Origin: Miscanthus floridulus
Lineage: Eukaryota > Streptophyta > Magnoliopsida > Poales > Poaceae
Direction of reading: 5' to 3'
Assembly (NCBI RefSeq): GCF_019320115.1
Contig: NC_089584.1
Coordinates: forward strand, 103,893,418-103,957,417
Length of the DNA: 64,000 bases
A program made the position numbers and the translations under genes. Positions 1 to 11,136 of this stretch are shown one piece after another. The notes under the pieces are model-generated. The model ran no database searches. It had not been told where the DNA came from and worked only from the letters and a program-made list of their open reading frames with translations. Position 1 is the stretch's first letter, and each line of letters opens with the position of its first letter.

Positions 1-174
1 TTTCTTCTTTTCCAAGTCCAAGCATTTTATCATCACCATGCCATCACCATCATCATGTCATGATCTTCATTTGCTTATCACTTGGAGTAGTGCTACCTAT
101 CTCATAATTACTTTGATAAACTAGGTTAGCACTTAGGGTTTCATCAATTTGCCAAAACCAAACTAGAGCTTTCA
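1..174 (-). repeat. 3' LTR of element A, start of the LTR only (rest lies outside the window)
   Basis: The segment matches 8612-8788 almost base for base. On the minus strand it begins TGAAAGCTC directly after the PPT, as expected for the 5' end of a 3' LTR. The rest of this LTR and the left TSD lie left of the window. Confidence 0.9.
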
Positions 175-1309
175 ATCTCCCCCTTTTTGGTAATTGATGA
201 CAACCCTTTCATCAAAGATATGAATTGAAATTCATATGAATCCATGTTGCTTGCCCAAGCATATTTAGCCATGTGTAAAAGGATATGGACAAGTTTCATG
301 AATCCCAAATGGTAGCAATTGCTCCCCCTACATATGTGCTAAGAGTTTGGATTGTAGCTTGCACATATGCTTAGATAGGAAATATAGGAGACAATGTCTA
401 CCAAATGATGCTAAGGTATAAGAGATGGACCTTTGAAGCGTGATACCAATCGAAGTGCACCAATATACCATCCTTAGCACCATTAGTAACTAGACATACA
501 CAAAAACTAGAATACCCCATGAGATCAATATTAGAAGCAAGGGTCTAGTTTCCATAAAATGAACATAAGTCTAGTTACTTAACCTATGCATGCTAGTTTT
601 TCATTTCATCATTCAAACCTACAACTAGCATACACCACACAAGCATGGATATTGAAATTTAAAACTTGTGCCATGCAAGCAAATATATGAAATGCACATT
701 CAAATGCAACATACAAGTTTATGAGCTTGCTCCTCCTACTTGTGTACAATTTTGATTGATCCCCTTACAATGTCATTTCATTTGTTTGCTCCCTCTATCT
801 TACTATCTTTGTGAATTTCTCTCCCCCTTTGTCAACAATTAGCACAAAAGGTGAGCTCAAATTTTAGATAGGTTGGGGTGAAACCATGTGAAGTGAGGAT
901 CATTTTCCCAATTTGGTTCAATCTAGATCACTTGCAAAAGATATTTAACTCGGTTTGATCCAAGGGCAAGCTTCTTCACACCTCCAAAAGAGGGTTATCA
1001 TGCACCATGTTGAGTTAAACACTTAGTAGCTCATTTTCTAGATTAAGCACTAGGTTTACAAGCCCACAAACATGTCATATGCTACCACTAGATCATTTCA
1101 AGCATACAAGCAATAGTGGTACCATACAAGCATCAAATTCATTTGATTTTCATGAATGAGCCTAAGACATGATAGGAATGACTAGATGCACTAAATAAGT
1201 CCTTAGCAATGGATGAATGACATGTCAATCAACTTTACCTTGCTTTGCTCGAAGGAGAGGCATGTCATATAAGTGGGGGGTGCATCAACACATATTTGAG
1301 AAATCCAAT
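175..1309 (-). other. Element A 3' noncoding region with polypurine tracts
   Basis: About 1.1 kb between the RNase H end and the LTR has no convincing frame. Read on the minus strand it holds a purine tract AAAAAGGGGGAGAT abutting the LTR (175-188) and further GGGGGAG-type tracts near 321-330 and 821-830. Repeated PPT-like tracts in a long 3' noncoding region are a known Sirevirus trait. I see no protein gene in it. Confidence 0.7.
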
Positions 1310-3205
1310 ATGTTCAACTCATTCCTTAGCTTGCAAAACTTTTCTCATCTAATGGCTTGGTGAATATATTGGCTAGTTGATCTTCGGTGCCCACACTCTC
1401 AATGCAAATGTCCCCTTTTTGTTGGTGATCTCTTATGAAATGGTGGCGGACATCAATGTGCTTTGTTCTTGCATGTTGAACCGGGTTGTTGGTTAACTTG
1501 ATTGCACTCTCATTGTCACATAGCAATGACACTTTCTTGAACTTGATTCCAAAGTCACTCAAAGTAGCCTTCATCCAAAGTAATTGAGCACAACAACTAC
1601 CAGCCGAAATGTACTCCGCTTCGGCGGTTGAAAGTGCTACACTATTTTGCTTCTTTGATGACCAAGACACAAGTGATCTTCCCAATAGTTGACATGTGCC
1701 CGATGTGCTCTTTCTCTCAACTTTGCATCCCACATAATCGGAGTCCGAATATCCAATCAACTCAAATCTTGCTCCCTTGGGATACCACAATCCAACATTT
1801 TGTGTATGCTTCAAGTACCTCAATATTCTCTTTGTAGCCTTCAAATGACTTTCTCTTGGTGAGGCTTGAAATCTTGCACACATGCATACACTAAACATGA
1901 CATCCGGCCTTGATGCGGTCACATAGAGTAGGCTTCCAATCATAGACCGATATAATTTTTGATCCATCATATTGCCTCTTGCATCACTATCCAAGATACC
2001 ATTTGTCCCCATTGGTGTACTAATAGCTTTGCTATCACTCATGCCAAACTTCTTGATCATGTCCTTGATATACTTGCCTTGACTCATAAATGTACCATTC
2101 TTAATTGCTTGATTTGAAAACCAAGGAAGTAACTTAACTCTCCAATCATGGACATCTCAAACTCACTTGCCATCATCTTGCCAAACTCCTCACAAAAATC
2201 TTAGTTTGTTGACCCAAATATGATATCATCAACATAGATTTACAATACAAACAAGTCATTTCCAAGCTTCTTGGTGAAGAGAGTGGTGTCAACCTTTCCC
2301 ATTTTGAATCCCTTAGAGAGTAGGAAATCTCTCAATCTCTCATACCATGCTCTTGGTGCTTGTTTCAATCCATACAAAGCCTTTCTTAACTTGTAAACAT
2401 GGTTGGGTTTCTTTTCATCTTCAAAACTGGGAGGTTGCTCAACATACACAAGCTCATTGATGTACCCATTGAGAAATGCACTCTTCACATCCATTTGGTA
2501 CAACTTGATGTTGTGGGCACAAGCATAGGCTAACAAGATCCTAATTGCTTCCAATCTTGCAACTAGGGGCATATGTTTCTCTAAAGTCAAGACCTTCAAC
2601 TTGAGTGTAACCTTGAGCCACTAATCTTGCTTTGTTCCTTATTACTATGCCATCTTGATCTTGCTTGTTTCTAAAGACCCTATTTGGTTCCAATCACATT
2701 GTGTCCCTTTGGTCTCTCTACTAATTCTCATACTTGATTTCTCGTGAAGTTATTCAATTCTTCATGCATAGCATTCACCCAATTAACATCCTTCAATGCT
2801 TCATCTATCTTCTTTGGTTCAATGGATGACACAAATGAGAAATGATCACAAAATGATGCCAATCTAGATCTTGTTTGTACACCTCTAGAAATATCACTAA
2901 TTATAGAGTCCAAAGGATGATCTCTTGCGACATTGGTTGGTTGGAGCACTTGCATTTGATTGCTTGCATTTGATCGATCAGTTGGTTAAGATGATGAACT
3001 AGCCACTTGTTGTTGATCTTGCACTTTGTCAACACTAGCACTTGCTTGACTTTGATCTTGAGAACCACTAGCTTGTACATTTGAGTTAGAGAGCACTTGA
3101 TTCTTGTCATCTTCAACATCAATCACCTCTCTAGGTCTTATATCACCAATGTCCATGTTCTTCATTGCATTGACTAATTGAGTGCCTCTCACATCATCTA
3201 GATTC
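1310..3205 (-). pseudogene. Element A pol, reverse transcriptase and RNase H part (broken)
   Basis: Frames at 2240-2599, 2728-2955 and 1326-2087 together cover a Copia RT (RVT_2) and RNase H. Visible RT signatures include [22 protein letters not shown] and, just after a stop near 2238, the catalytic IYVDDIIFG segment. RNase H shows YSDSDYVGC, STAEAEYIS, CDNESA and the closing FTKPLDE. Breaks: a TAA directly before the YVDD segment, frame changes around 2100-2240 and 2600-2730, and a one-base slip near 1326 that ends the frame after FTKPLDEKSF. The enzyme would copy element RNA into DNA in cytoplasmic particles; this copy cannot. Confidence 0.82.
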
Positions 3206-4269
3206 TCATCTTCCTCTTGGAACCATTTGTTTCATCAAATTCACATCATGAACCTCCTCAAGAGTACCACTAGCCAAATTCCAAACTCTATATGCCTTGC
3301 TAGTAGTGGAGTAACCAAGCAAGAAACCTTCATCACATTTCTTTTCAAACTTGCTCAATCTAGTGCCTTTCTTCAATATGTAGCATTTACAACCAAAAAC
3401 CCAAAAGTATGCTATGTTGGGCTTTCTTCCATTCAATAGCTCATAAGGTGTCTTCTCCATCATGGGGTGACAATAGAGTCGGTTGCTATAGTAGCAAGCC
3501 ATGTTGATTGCTTCGGCCCAAAATGAATGACTCACATTGTACTCACTCAACATTGATCTTGCCATGTCAATGAGTGTTCTATTCTTCCTCTCAACAAGGC
3601 CATTTGATTGTGGAGTGTACTTGGCTCGAGAATTGATGTCTAATTCCAAACTCATCACATAAATCATCCACTCTTGTGTTCTTGAACTCACTTCCATTGT
3701 CACTTCTCACTTTCTTGATGGTTGTTTCAAACTCATTATGAATTCTCTTGATGAATGTCTTGAAGATTGCAAACACATCACTCTTGTCAACTAAGAAAGA
3801 ACACCCATGTGTATCTAGTGAAATCATCCACAATCACAAATCCATATTTGTCTCCACCAATGCTAGTGTATGTGGTTGGTCCAAACAAGTCTATGTGCAC
3901 CAACTCAAATGCCTTAGATGTGCTCATCATGCTCTTCTTAGGATGTGTGTTACCAACTTGCTTTCCGGCTTGACATGCACTACATAGCTTATCTTTCTCA
4001 AATGTGACATCTTTCAAGCCTCTAACTAAGTCATGCTTGATCAACTTGTTCAATTGTTTCATTCCAACATGACCAAGCCTTCTATGCCATAACCAACCCA
4101 TGCTAGACTTAGTGAGCAAACATGTTGACAATTGAGCTTCTTTAGTATTGAAATCAACCAAGTATAGATTCTCATATCTAAATCCTTTGAATATCAAGTT
4201 AGAGCCATCTACACTTATGATATCTACATCATCCACACCAAATATGCACTTGAAACCAAGATCACACAA
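3206..4269 (-). pseudogene. Element A integrase with GAG-pre-integrase region (broken)
   Basis: The frame at 3787-4269 carries the pre-integrase zinc-binding pattern (WHRRLGHVGM, later CSACQAGK) and the start of the catalytic core (HIDLFGPTTY, first Asp). The frames at 3591-3833 and 3206-3703 hold VRSDNGSEFKN (second Asp), GLVERKNRTL (catalytic Glu) and the FWVFGCKCYI C-terminal region typical of Copia integrases. A frameshift near 3600-3700 separates the second and third catalytic residues. The product would insert cDNA into host chromosomes. Confidence 0.82.
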
Positions 4270-4523
4270 TTAAGCTACCGACAATAGGTTGAAGTTCAAG
4301 CTCTCTACTAGTAGCACATTGGAAATGCTCAAGTCATTGGATATTGCAATCTTACCAAGCCCTTTGACCTTGCCTTTGCCATTGTCACCAAATGTGATAC
4401 TATCAATCCCATTGCTCTTATTTTCATTGATTGAATTGAACATTCTTGGATCACCGGTCATGTGTTGTGTGCACCCACTATCAAGCACCCAATGCCTTCC
4501 TCCAGCTTTATAATTGACCTACA
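4270..4523 (-). pseudogene. Element A aspartic protease region
   Basis: The minus-strand frame reads VLDSGCTQHMTGDPRMF, the plant Copia protease active site (D-S-G) followed by the conserved TGD motif, and runs to FNLLSVA before a TAA at 4270. Downstream, LCDLGFKC continues in the same frame, so the TAA looks like a nonsense change in a continuous pol frame. The protease lies in a different frame from the end of Gag, as in D and E. Confidence 0.78.
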
Positions 4524-4531
4524 AAAGAAGA

Positions 4532-6612
4532 TCAATTCTTTTTAGGTACCCAAACTTGCTTGGGTCCTTGAAGGTTAGTTACCAAGGTCTTTGGTACCCA
4601 AATGGCCTTCTTCTTTGGGCCCACAATTGGTGTACCAATGAACTTAGCCTTCACACCATTGGCACCCTTAACAAGCATGTAACAAGAATCAAATCTAATT
4701 GAGGATACATTAGGTAGCTTGTTCTTGTTAGTCTTGCAATATTGCTCTATATGCCCAACTTGCTTGCATCTATTACAAAACCGACCATTGCCCTTCACAA
4801 AGCTAGCTTTGGGAGTGACAAAGGCCATCTTGCCTTTCTTGGGGGTATAGCCTAATCCCTCTTTGTTGAGAGAAAACCTTTGGCTACCCAAGCACTTTAG
4901 CAAGCGGGCATCTCCACCATAGGCATTGCCTAAGGCACGAGTGAGCTCATTTACCTCCTTCTTGAGGGTCTCATTTTCCACCATTAGTGAGGCATCACAA
5001 GTGAAACCATCACTCAAAGGTGAAGTTGAAGTAGAAGTGCTACAAGAAGGGTTAGTGGGAGCAACTACAATGGGCTTATAAAAAGATTCAATCAATAATA
5101 TCACATGTTAGTCCCACATCACAAGACACAATCACTTGCTCCTTCTTGGCTTCCTCCTTCTTGACTTGCTCGATGAGAGAGGAGTGAGCCTTTTCAAGCT
5201 TAGAGTGAGCTTTGCCAAGCTTCTCATGGGCTTCTATTAGCCTCTCATGAGTGGCACTTAGCTCATCAATGGATTGCTCAAGAAATTTGACTTTCTTGCT
5301 CAATCCTTTGCACTCCTTTCTCTTCATCTCAAAGCAAGTGTGCACTTGCTCACACATGTCCATGAGCTCCTCCTTGGTGTACTCCTCATCATCATCATCA
5401 CACCTACAAGCATCACTTTCACATTCATCATCATCACTCACATCATATTTTACCTTGGTAGGCTTTGCCATGAGGCATGTCGATGGAGTGTCGAAGATGG
5501 AGGGCTTGTTGTTGATGGCGATGCTTGCTAGTGCTTTCTTGATAGATTTCTTAGCCATCATCACTAGAGCCATCACTATCTGAAGAGCCATCACTATCCC
5601 AAGTGACCACATAGCCTCCACCCTTCTTCTTCTTTGGAAGGTCATCCTTCTTCTCCTTCTTCTCCTTCTTGTGCTTCTTCTTCTCATCCTCATCATTGTC
5701 ACTATTGTAGGGACAATCTGCTACAACGTGATCGGGGCTCTTGCAATTGTAGCATCTTCTCACATATTCTTTGCTTTTGGTGTGATCTCTTCTCTTTCTT
5801 GCACCATAGCCCTTCTTCTTCATGAATTTGCCCATCTTGCGCACAAAGAGAGCCATAGCTTCATCATCAATATCACTAAGATCATCATCATCACTTGATT
5901 CTTTCTTGGACTTATCCCTTGTTCTTGGATGATGAGCTAGCCTTGAATGCTACACTCTTCTTCTTGTCTTCTCTTCCTTCTTGTCATCCTTGTCAACCCC
6001 TCTCCTTTCCACATGGTATGTCTCTTGTGTCATGACATCACCTAGTACTTGGTTAGGGGTAATCTCTTCAATCCTCCTCTTATGATAAGCAATTTCAACA
6101 TCTCAAATCTTGGAGGTAAGGCACATCAAGAACCACTGAGAGACATCATAGTCATTGATCTTCCCTCCCAAAGCCTTCAAGTCATTGACAATCACTTGAA
6201 ATCGATGGAACATCTCCGGAATGCTCTCATCTTCCTTCATATTGAAGCTTGTCAACTTGTCCTTGAGGATGTACAACTTGGCACTCTTCACCACCGGTGT
6301 GCCCTCATAAGTTTCCTCCAATCTCTTCCACACCTCATTAGCTCTCTCACAATCCTTGATTTGCTCAAACACCTTGGAATCAATGGCATTGTATATGGTG
6401 TTGAGAGCCATTGTATTGCATTGCTTGTTGGTCTTGTCTTGGTTGGTGAGATTGTCGGGATCAATGATAGCATAGTCACTCTTGTTCACATCCCATACTT
6501 GATCATTGATTGAACCAAGATACATCCTCATCTTTCTCTTCCAATAATCATAGCATGTGCCATCAAAGAATGGTGGTTTGCCCCCCACATGGTTGAACAC
6601 AACTTCAGCCAT
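4532..6612 (-). pseudogene. Element A Gag (broken)
   Basis: It starts at ATG 6612 (MAEVVFNHVGGKPPFF), about 45 bases after the PBS, with a UBN2/DUF4219-type N-terminal capsid region (YWKRKMRMYL, then EVWKRLEETYEG). Next come a zinc knuckle CYNCKSPDHVVADC (C-x2-C-x4-H-x4-C, about 5740), an acidic and lysine-rich low-complexity stretch, a coiled coil (about 5120-5360) and a second knuckle CNRCKQVGHIEQYC (about 4750). It ends with WVPKKN and a stop at 4532. Frameshifts near 6100, 5860, 5560 and 5100 break it. The first third of the arginine-rich frame at 5088-5702 is a shadow of the lysine-rich Gag frame. Confidence 0.8.
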
Positions 6613-6657
6613 AATTTTACACCGAGGTTGTTAAGCCTTCAATCAAACGGTGACCAT

Positions 6658-6670
6658 GGCTCCAATACCA
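6658..6670 (-). other. Element A primer-binding site (tRNA-Met type)
   Basis: The minus strand reads TGGTATTGGAGCC two bases inside the LTR. It resembles the TGGTATCAGAGCC site complementary to the 3' end of plant initiator tRNA-Met, with two changes. It sets the orientation and the LTR border. Confidence 0.82.
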
Positions 6671-6672
6671 CT

Positions 6673-8788
6673 TGTAAGGTCCTAATATGGCTAGAGGGGG
6701 GGGGGAATAGCCTATTAAAAATCTACAAACCAACTAGAGCAATTTGATTAGTATGACAAATAGCGAAAAAGCAAACTTGCTCTAGCTCTACAAGGGTTGC
6801 AAGCCACCTATCCAACAATTCTAGTTACTATGATCACTAGACACACACTTTACTAAATCACTACTCACTAAGAGCTCTCACACTTGCTACACTAAAGAGC
6901 TCCACTAGATGAACTTAAGCTACAAAGCAAGCTCTCAATTCTAGCTACACTAAAGAGCTTACTACAACTAGTTTGCGGGTATGTAAATGAGTAAGTAAGG
7001 TGATTATACCGCCATGTAGAGGAGTGAACCAATGATAAGATGAATACTAAATCAATCACCTGGAGAATACCAACAGGCAAGAGACAACAAATTTTTCTCT
7101 CGAGGTTCACGTGCTTGTCGGCATGCTAGTACCCGTTGTGTTGACCAACACTTGGTGGTTTGGCAGCTAAGAGGTGTTGCATGAACCTCGTCCACACAAT
7201 TGAACACCACAAGAACCTATCCACAAGTGAGGTAACTCAATGAAATGAGCACTCCACTAGAGTTATCTTTCAGCGCTCTATCGGGGAAGGCACAAGACCC
7301 CTCACAATCACCACGATCAGAGCCGGAGACAATCAGCGACCTCCGCTCGATGATCCTCGCTGCTCCAAGCTATCTAGGTGGCAGCAACCACCAAGAGTAA
7401 CAAGTGAATCCCGTAGGGAAACACGAACACCAAGTGCCTCTAGATGCAATCACTCAAGCAATGCACTTGGATTCTCTCCCAATCTCACAAAGATGATGAA
7501 TCAATGATGGAGATGAGTGGGAGGGCTTTGGCTAAGCTCACAAGGTTGCTATGTTAATGCAAATGGCCAATAGAGTGAGCTAGAGGTGGCCAAATGGTAT
7601 TTATAGACACCCCCAAACAATAGAGCCATTGGCTCAATTATTGGGCTGACTGCGGGACGACCGGACGCGTAGGTCGTGTGCATCGGACGTGTCCGGTCGC
7701 TGCGTCCGGTCGTAGCTTGATTGCCATGTGTCCCTTTCAAATTGTTTAGCCATTCATGCCCAATGGCTATCTCTGAGTGATCGGAGACGCTGTTAGAAAA
7801 TGACCGGACATGGGAGATGCAGCGTCCGATCGAGTCTAGAGAGCTCCCAAAGCCGCTCTGGGCTGACCGGACACGTTCGGTCACACCTGACTAGATGCTC
7901 CCAGCATCCGATCAATTATAGCACTAAAAACCTGAGTCTTGCTGGTTCACACCGGACGCATCCGGTGTGACGACCAGACACATTCGGTCGCTGCGTTCGA
8001 TCGAGTTTAGAGAGGTCCTAGAGCCGCTCAACTGCGACCGACGCATCCGGTGTGGCCGACCGAATGCACCCCTGCATTCGATCCTCTCTAGACCAACACC
8101 CGCGCCCCACTTCACCTAGACCAGATGCTAAACAGTGATGGTTCAGCGTTCGGTCATTGCTATGACCCAGAGTCTGATCACCTCATCAACTCTACCGCGC
8201 CTGGCCAGAATACTGGACGCGTCCGGTATGGATATTGGACACGTCCGGTCATGTCGGGAAGATACCAGACGCGTCCGGTCACCTCATGACCAACGCATTC
8301 AACTCCTTTTCAACTCTATCTTCTTTACCCTTGCTCAAATGTGCCAACCACTAAGTGTATCACCTTGTGTACATGTGTTAGCATATTTTCACAAATGTTT
8401 TCACAGGTGTTAGCACTCCCTAGATCCTAAATGCATATGCAATGAGTTAGAGCATCTAGTGGCACTTTGATAACTACATTTCGATACGAGTTTCACTCCT
8501 CTTAATAGTACAACTATCGATCCTAAATATGATCACACTCACTAAGTGTCTCAATCACCAAAACGAAAAAGCTCCTATCAAGTTTCACCTTTGCCTTGAG
8601 CTTTTTGTTTTTCTTTCTTCTTTTCCAAGTCCAAGCATTTTATCATCACCATGCCATCACCATCATCATGTCATGATCTTCATTTGCTTTATCACTTGGA
8701 GTAGTGCTACCTATCTCATAATTACTTTGATAAACTAGGTTAGCACTTAGGGTTTCATCAATTTGCCAAAACCAAACTAGAGCTTTTA
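6673..8788 (-). repeat. 5' LTR of element A (about 2.1 kb)
   Basis: It is bounded by the PBS on the left (the LTR ends ...CCTTACA on the minus strand) and by AAAGCTC at 8788, where the expected TG is TA. It contains many direct and inverted copies of CCGGACGCGTCCGG-like palindromes (about 7640-8300), a TATA box at 7598-7605, and a poly-G run near 6697 that could be a sequencing weak spot. No protein is encoded; small ORFs here are chance. Confidence 0.85.
7598..7605 (-). promoter_or_regulatory. TATA box of element A LTR
   Basis: The minus strand reads TATAAATA between the palindrome cluster and the GC-poorer part of the LTR, the expected place for the U3 promoter. The same octamer sits in the LTRs of D, F, Gypsy1 and Gypsy2. 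Confidence 0.55.
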
Positions 8789-9237
8789 GAAATGAGGAGT
8801 TACAGGGCGGTAACGGGGCTAGGCCCAGTAATAGGTGAAACCCTAGGTCAAACAGCATGGCCAAAGGGGTGCTGACCCAGATCTACATCGGGAGTTCCGG
8901 CCCTAGGGCTGGGACTTCCGGCTGTCGGAACTTCCGGTGGACGCCGGGACTTCCAACGTAGGAACTTTAGAAACTCCCTAGCTTGATCTCACCATGCCAT
9001 ATGGAGCAAAAATATGATGGACACATCATGTTCACATGTGACTAGGTTTCAAACATTCATCACAAAGCAATAGTCACATATGAAAACTATAAATTAGATT
9101 TTTGAAAGTGTCATACAATATTTTCTCAATTCGTTTCTCCTAGCTTGTTCAAACAAAGTATGTGCAAGACATCAAGCCACGTTATGAGAATCAATGATAT
9201 TTATCTCACTCCTCAAAGCACAAAATCTTGACTCATC
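8789..9237 (-). other. Element B 3' noncoding or LTR-like remnant
   Basis: About 450 bases lie between the end of element A and the decayed RNase H of element B. They contain inverted copies of a GGAACTTCCGG-like palindrome (about 8895-8970), different from the CCGGACG palindromes of A, D, E and F, then AT-rich sequence. This fits the 3' noncoding region of another Sirevirus-like family. No PPT or LTR border is clear. Confidence 0.45.
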
Positions 9238-10416
9238 TAGGGGCTTTGTGAAGATATCGGCTAGTTGGTTTTTGGTGCTAACATGATGAAATTGCGATAT
9301 CTCCTTTGTCTTCGTGGTCTCTCAAAAAGTGATGCCGGATGTCTATGTGCTTTGTTCGAGAGTGGTTTATGGGGTTGTTTGCCAACTTAATGGCACTCTT
9401 GTTGTCACACAAAAGGGGAATCTTGGTTAGCTCACAACCAAAGTCTTTAAGAGTTTGCTTCATCCAAAGTAGTTGGGCATAACATGCACCGGCTGCCACA
9501 TACTCGGCTTCGATGGTGGACAGAGCAATGGAGTTTTGCTTCTTAGAGGTCCAAGACAACAAAGACCTACCAATAAATGGTCAAGTCCCGGTGGTACTCT
9601 TTCGGTTTACTTTACAACCAGCATAATCCAAATCAGAATAGCCAAGTAACTCGAAAGTGGAACCTTTAGGATACCACAAGCCAAGATTAGGAGTGTGCAC
9701 TAAATATCGAAAAAATCTCTTAACGGCCATCAAATGACATTCTTTTGGATTAGCTTGAAATCTTGCACACATGTACACACTAAGGATAATATTGGGCCTA
9801 GATGCACAATGGTAAAGGAGGGATGCAATCATGGAGCGATATACCTTTTGATCGATGTCCTTTCCTCCTTGATCAAGGTCAAGATGTCCATTGGTTGGCA
9901 TAGGTGTCTTGATGGGCTTGGATTTGTCAATGTCAAACTTCTTCAACATGTTGTTGGTGTGCTTGGTTTGACTTATGAACATGCCATCCTTGAGTTGTTT
10001 GATTTGGAATCCAAGAAAGAACTTCAACTCTCCTATCATGGACATCTCAAACCTATTTGTCATAATCCTACTGAATTCCTCACAAAAAGCCACATTAATA
10101 CTACCAAATATTATGTCATCGACATATATTTAGTAAACAAAGATATCATTATTGACTTTATGGGTAAATAAAGTAGCATCGGCCTTTCCTATCTCAAACC
10201 CTTGTTTGAGTAGGAAATCCTTCAAGCAATAATACCAAGCTCTAGGGGCTTGTTTGAGCCCATAGACCGCCTTGTTGAGCTTGTAGACGTGGTTGGGATA
10301 CTTAGGGTCTTCAAAGCCCGGTGGTTGCTCTACATACACCAACTCAGATAGGGGGCCGTTGAGAAATGCACTCTTCACATCTATTTGATATAGCTTGAAA
10401 TCATGATGAGCGGCAT
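9238..10416 (-). pseudogene. Element B Copia RT/RNase H remnant
   Basis: Frames at 10130-10416, 9581-10093 and 9278-9562 give RT signatures ([24 protein letters not shown], then IYVDDIIFG after an in-frame TAA) and RNase H signatures (YSDLDYAGC, LSTIEAEYVAAG, CDNKSAIKLANNP). The remnant starts abruptly at about 10413-10417 inside the RT, where the sequence changes to the 3' ORF of element E. It is probably the other half of element G (52035-53091), split by E. It is dead: truncated, with several stops. Confidence 0.8.
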
Positions 10417-11136
10417 ACTCTCTAAGATCTGAATGCCACACCACTATTGAGGTAGGCATTGTAGAAGTCCTCCTACAACACTATGTACAATTGCTCTGAA
10501 GCACGCCCATCCCACCTCGGCGGAAACCACTGCTCAAACTCCACAAAATGGAGATACTACACCTATCTAGCTGTGGCTGCTCGCAAGTCCAAGTGTACCA
10601 CTTGAGGTGGACCCTGTGGTCTGGGAGGTGGATGAGAACCACATCTCTGTGTCTTAGGCCTCGGTGACACCTAGGTGTGAGTACGACTAGAACATCGAAG
10701 CCATGGCTGTTCTGCCTGCTCTGTCTACTCTGCCTGCTCTAGGTGCTCTGCCTACTCCTGGTGCAGCTCGGTCTCCTCCTAAGGCTCAATCTCCTCCACC
10801 CAAGCACCCTCTAGTGCATCCTCCAGAGATACACGCCAACCTCCAAGCATGATAGCACCATGTGGACTACCAAGACTGGCCTCAAGCTGCTCAACTGCGC
10901 TCCACTGAGCTGGTGACAATTGATCGCCAGCGAATACCACTGCCTCTCCCACCTCTCTCAGCACGCTCTACGGCGACGGCCACTATTGCTGCTCTCTCTG
11001 CCTCTTTGTCACCTGTCTTGCACTTCTTCTTTATAGTGGTCTTCTTTGGCCCCTTTCCCTTTTCCTACTCTATTAGGCGAGGCGGACGCCTCTCATCATC
11101 GCCGGGGCCACCCCCAACATTCTTGCAATGAGCCAT
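10417..11136 (-). pseudogene. Element E extra 3' ORF, N-terminal part (decayed, truncated)
   Basis: It starts at ATG 11136, two bases after a candidate splice acceptor, and reads MAHCKNVGGGPGDD, matching MARVKNVGGGPGDED of D (37047). Similarity continues through a basic lysine-rich stretch and the FEQWFPPRWDGRAS-like segment (about 10490) to ATTCAGATC, which in D continues into the conserved domain; here it joins element B instead. Several stops and frameshifts are present. The position between pol and the 3' LTR is that of the Sirevirus env-like gene, but I see no signal peptide or membrane segment, so 'extra ORF' is safer. Confidence 0.65.

Larger units (their letters stand above)
1..8788 (-). 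mobile_element. Element A: Sirevirus-type Ty1/Copia LTR retrotransposon, left LTR truncated by window edge
   Basis: The first 174 bases repeat at 8612-8788 with about two differences, so they are the ends of two LTRs. On the minus strand the order is LTR (8788-6673), tRNA-Met-like PBS (6670-6658), Gag, protease, integrase, RT, RNase H, a long 3' noncoding region, a PPT and the second LTR. The Copia order (integrase before RT), two CCHC knuckles in Gag, the TGDPRMF motif after the protease site, several PPT-like tracts and long LTRs with CCGGAC palindromes point to the Sirevirus (SIRE/Maximus) lineage. Frameshifts and stops in every domain make it non-functional. The near-identity of the short LTR overlap suggests a fairly recent insertion. 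Confidence 0.88.

Noticed and set aside
5088..5702. Arginine-rich N-terminus of a minus-strand frame in element A.
   Set aside because: It is the shifted shadow of the lysine-rich, acid-rich Gag linker; only the later coiled-coil part belongs to Gag.
1..8788. Segmental duplication between 1-174 and 8612-8788.
   Set aside because: The repeat is flanked by PPT and PBS at the right places, so it is an LTR pair.
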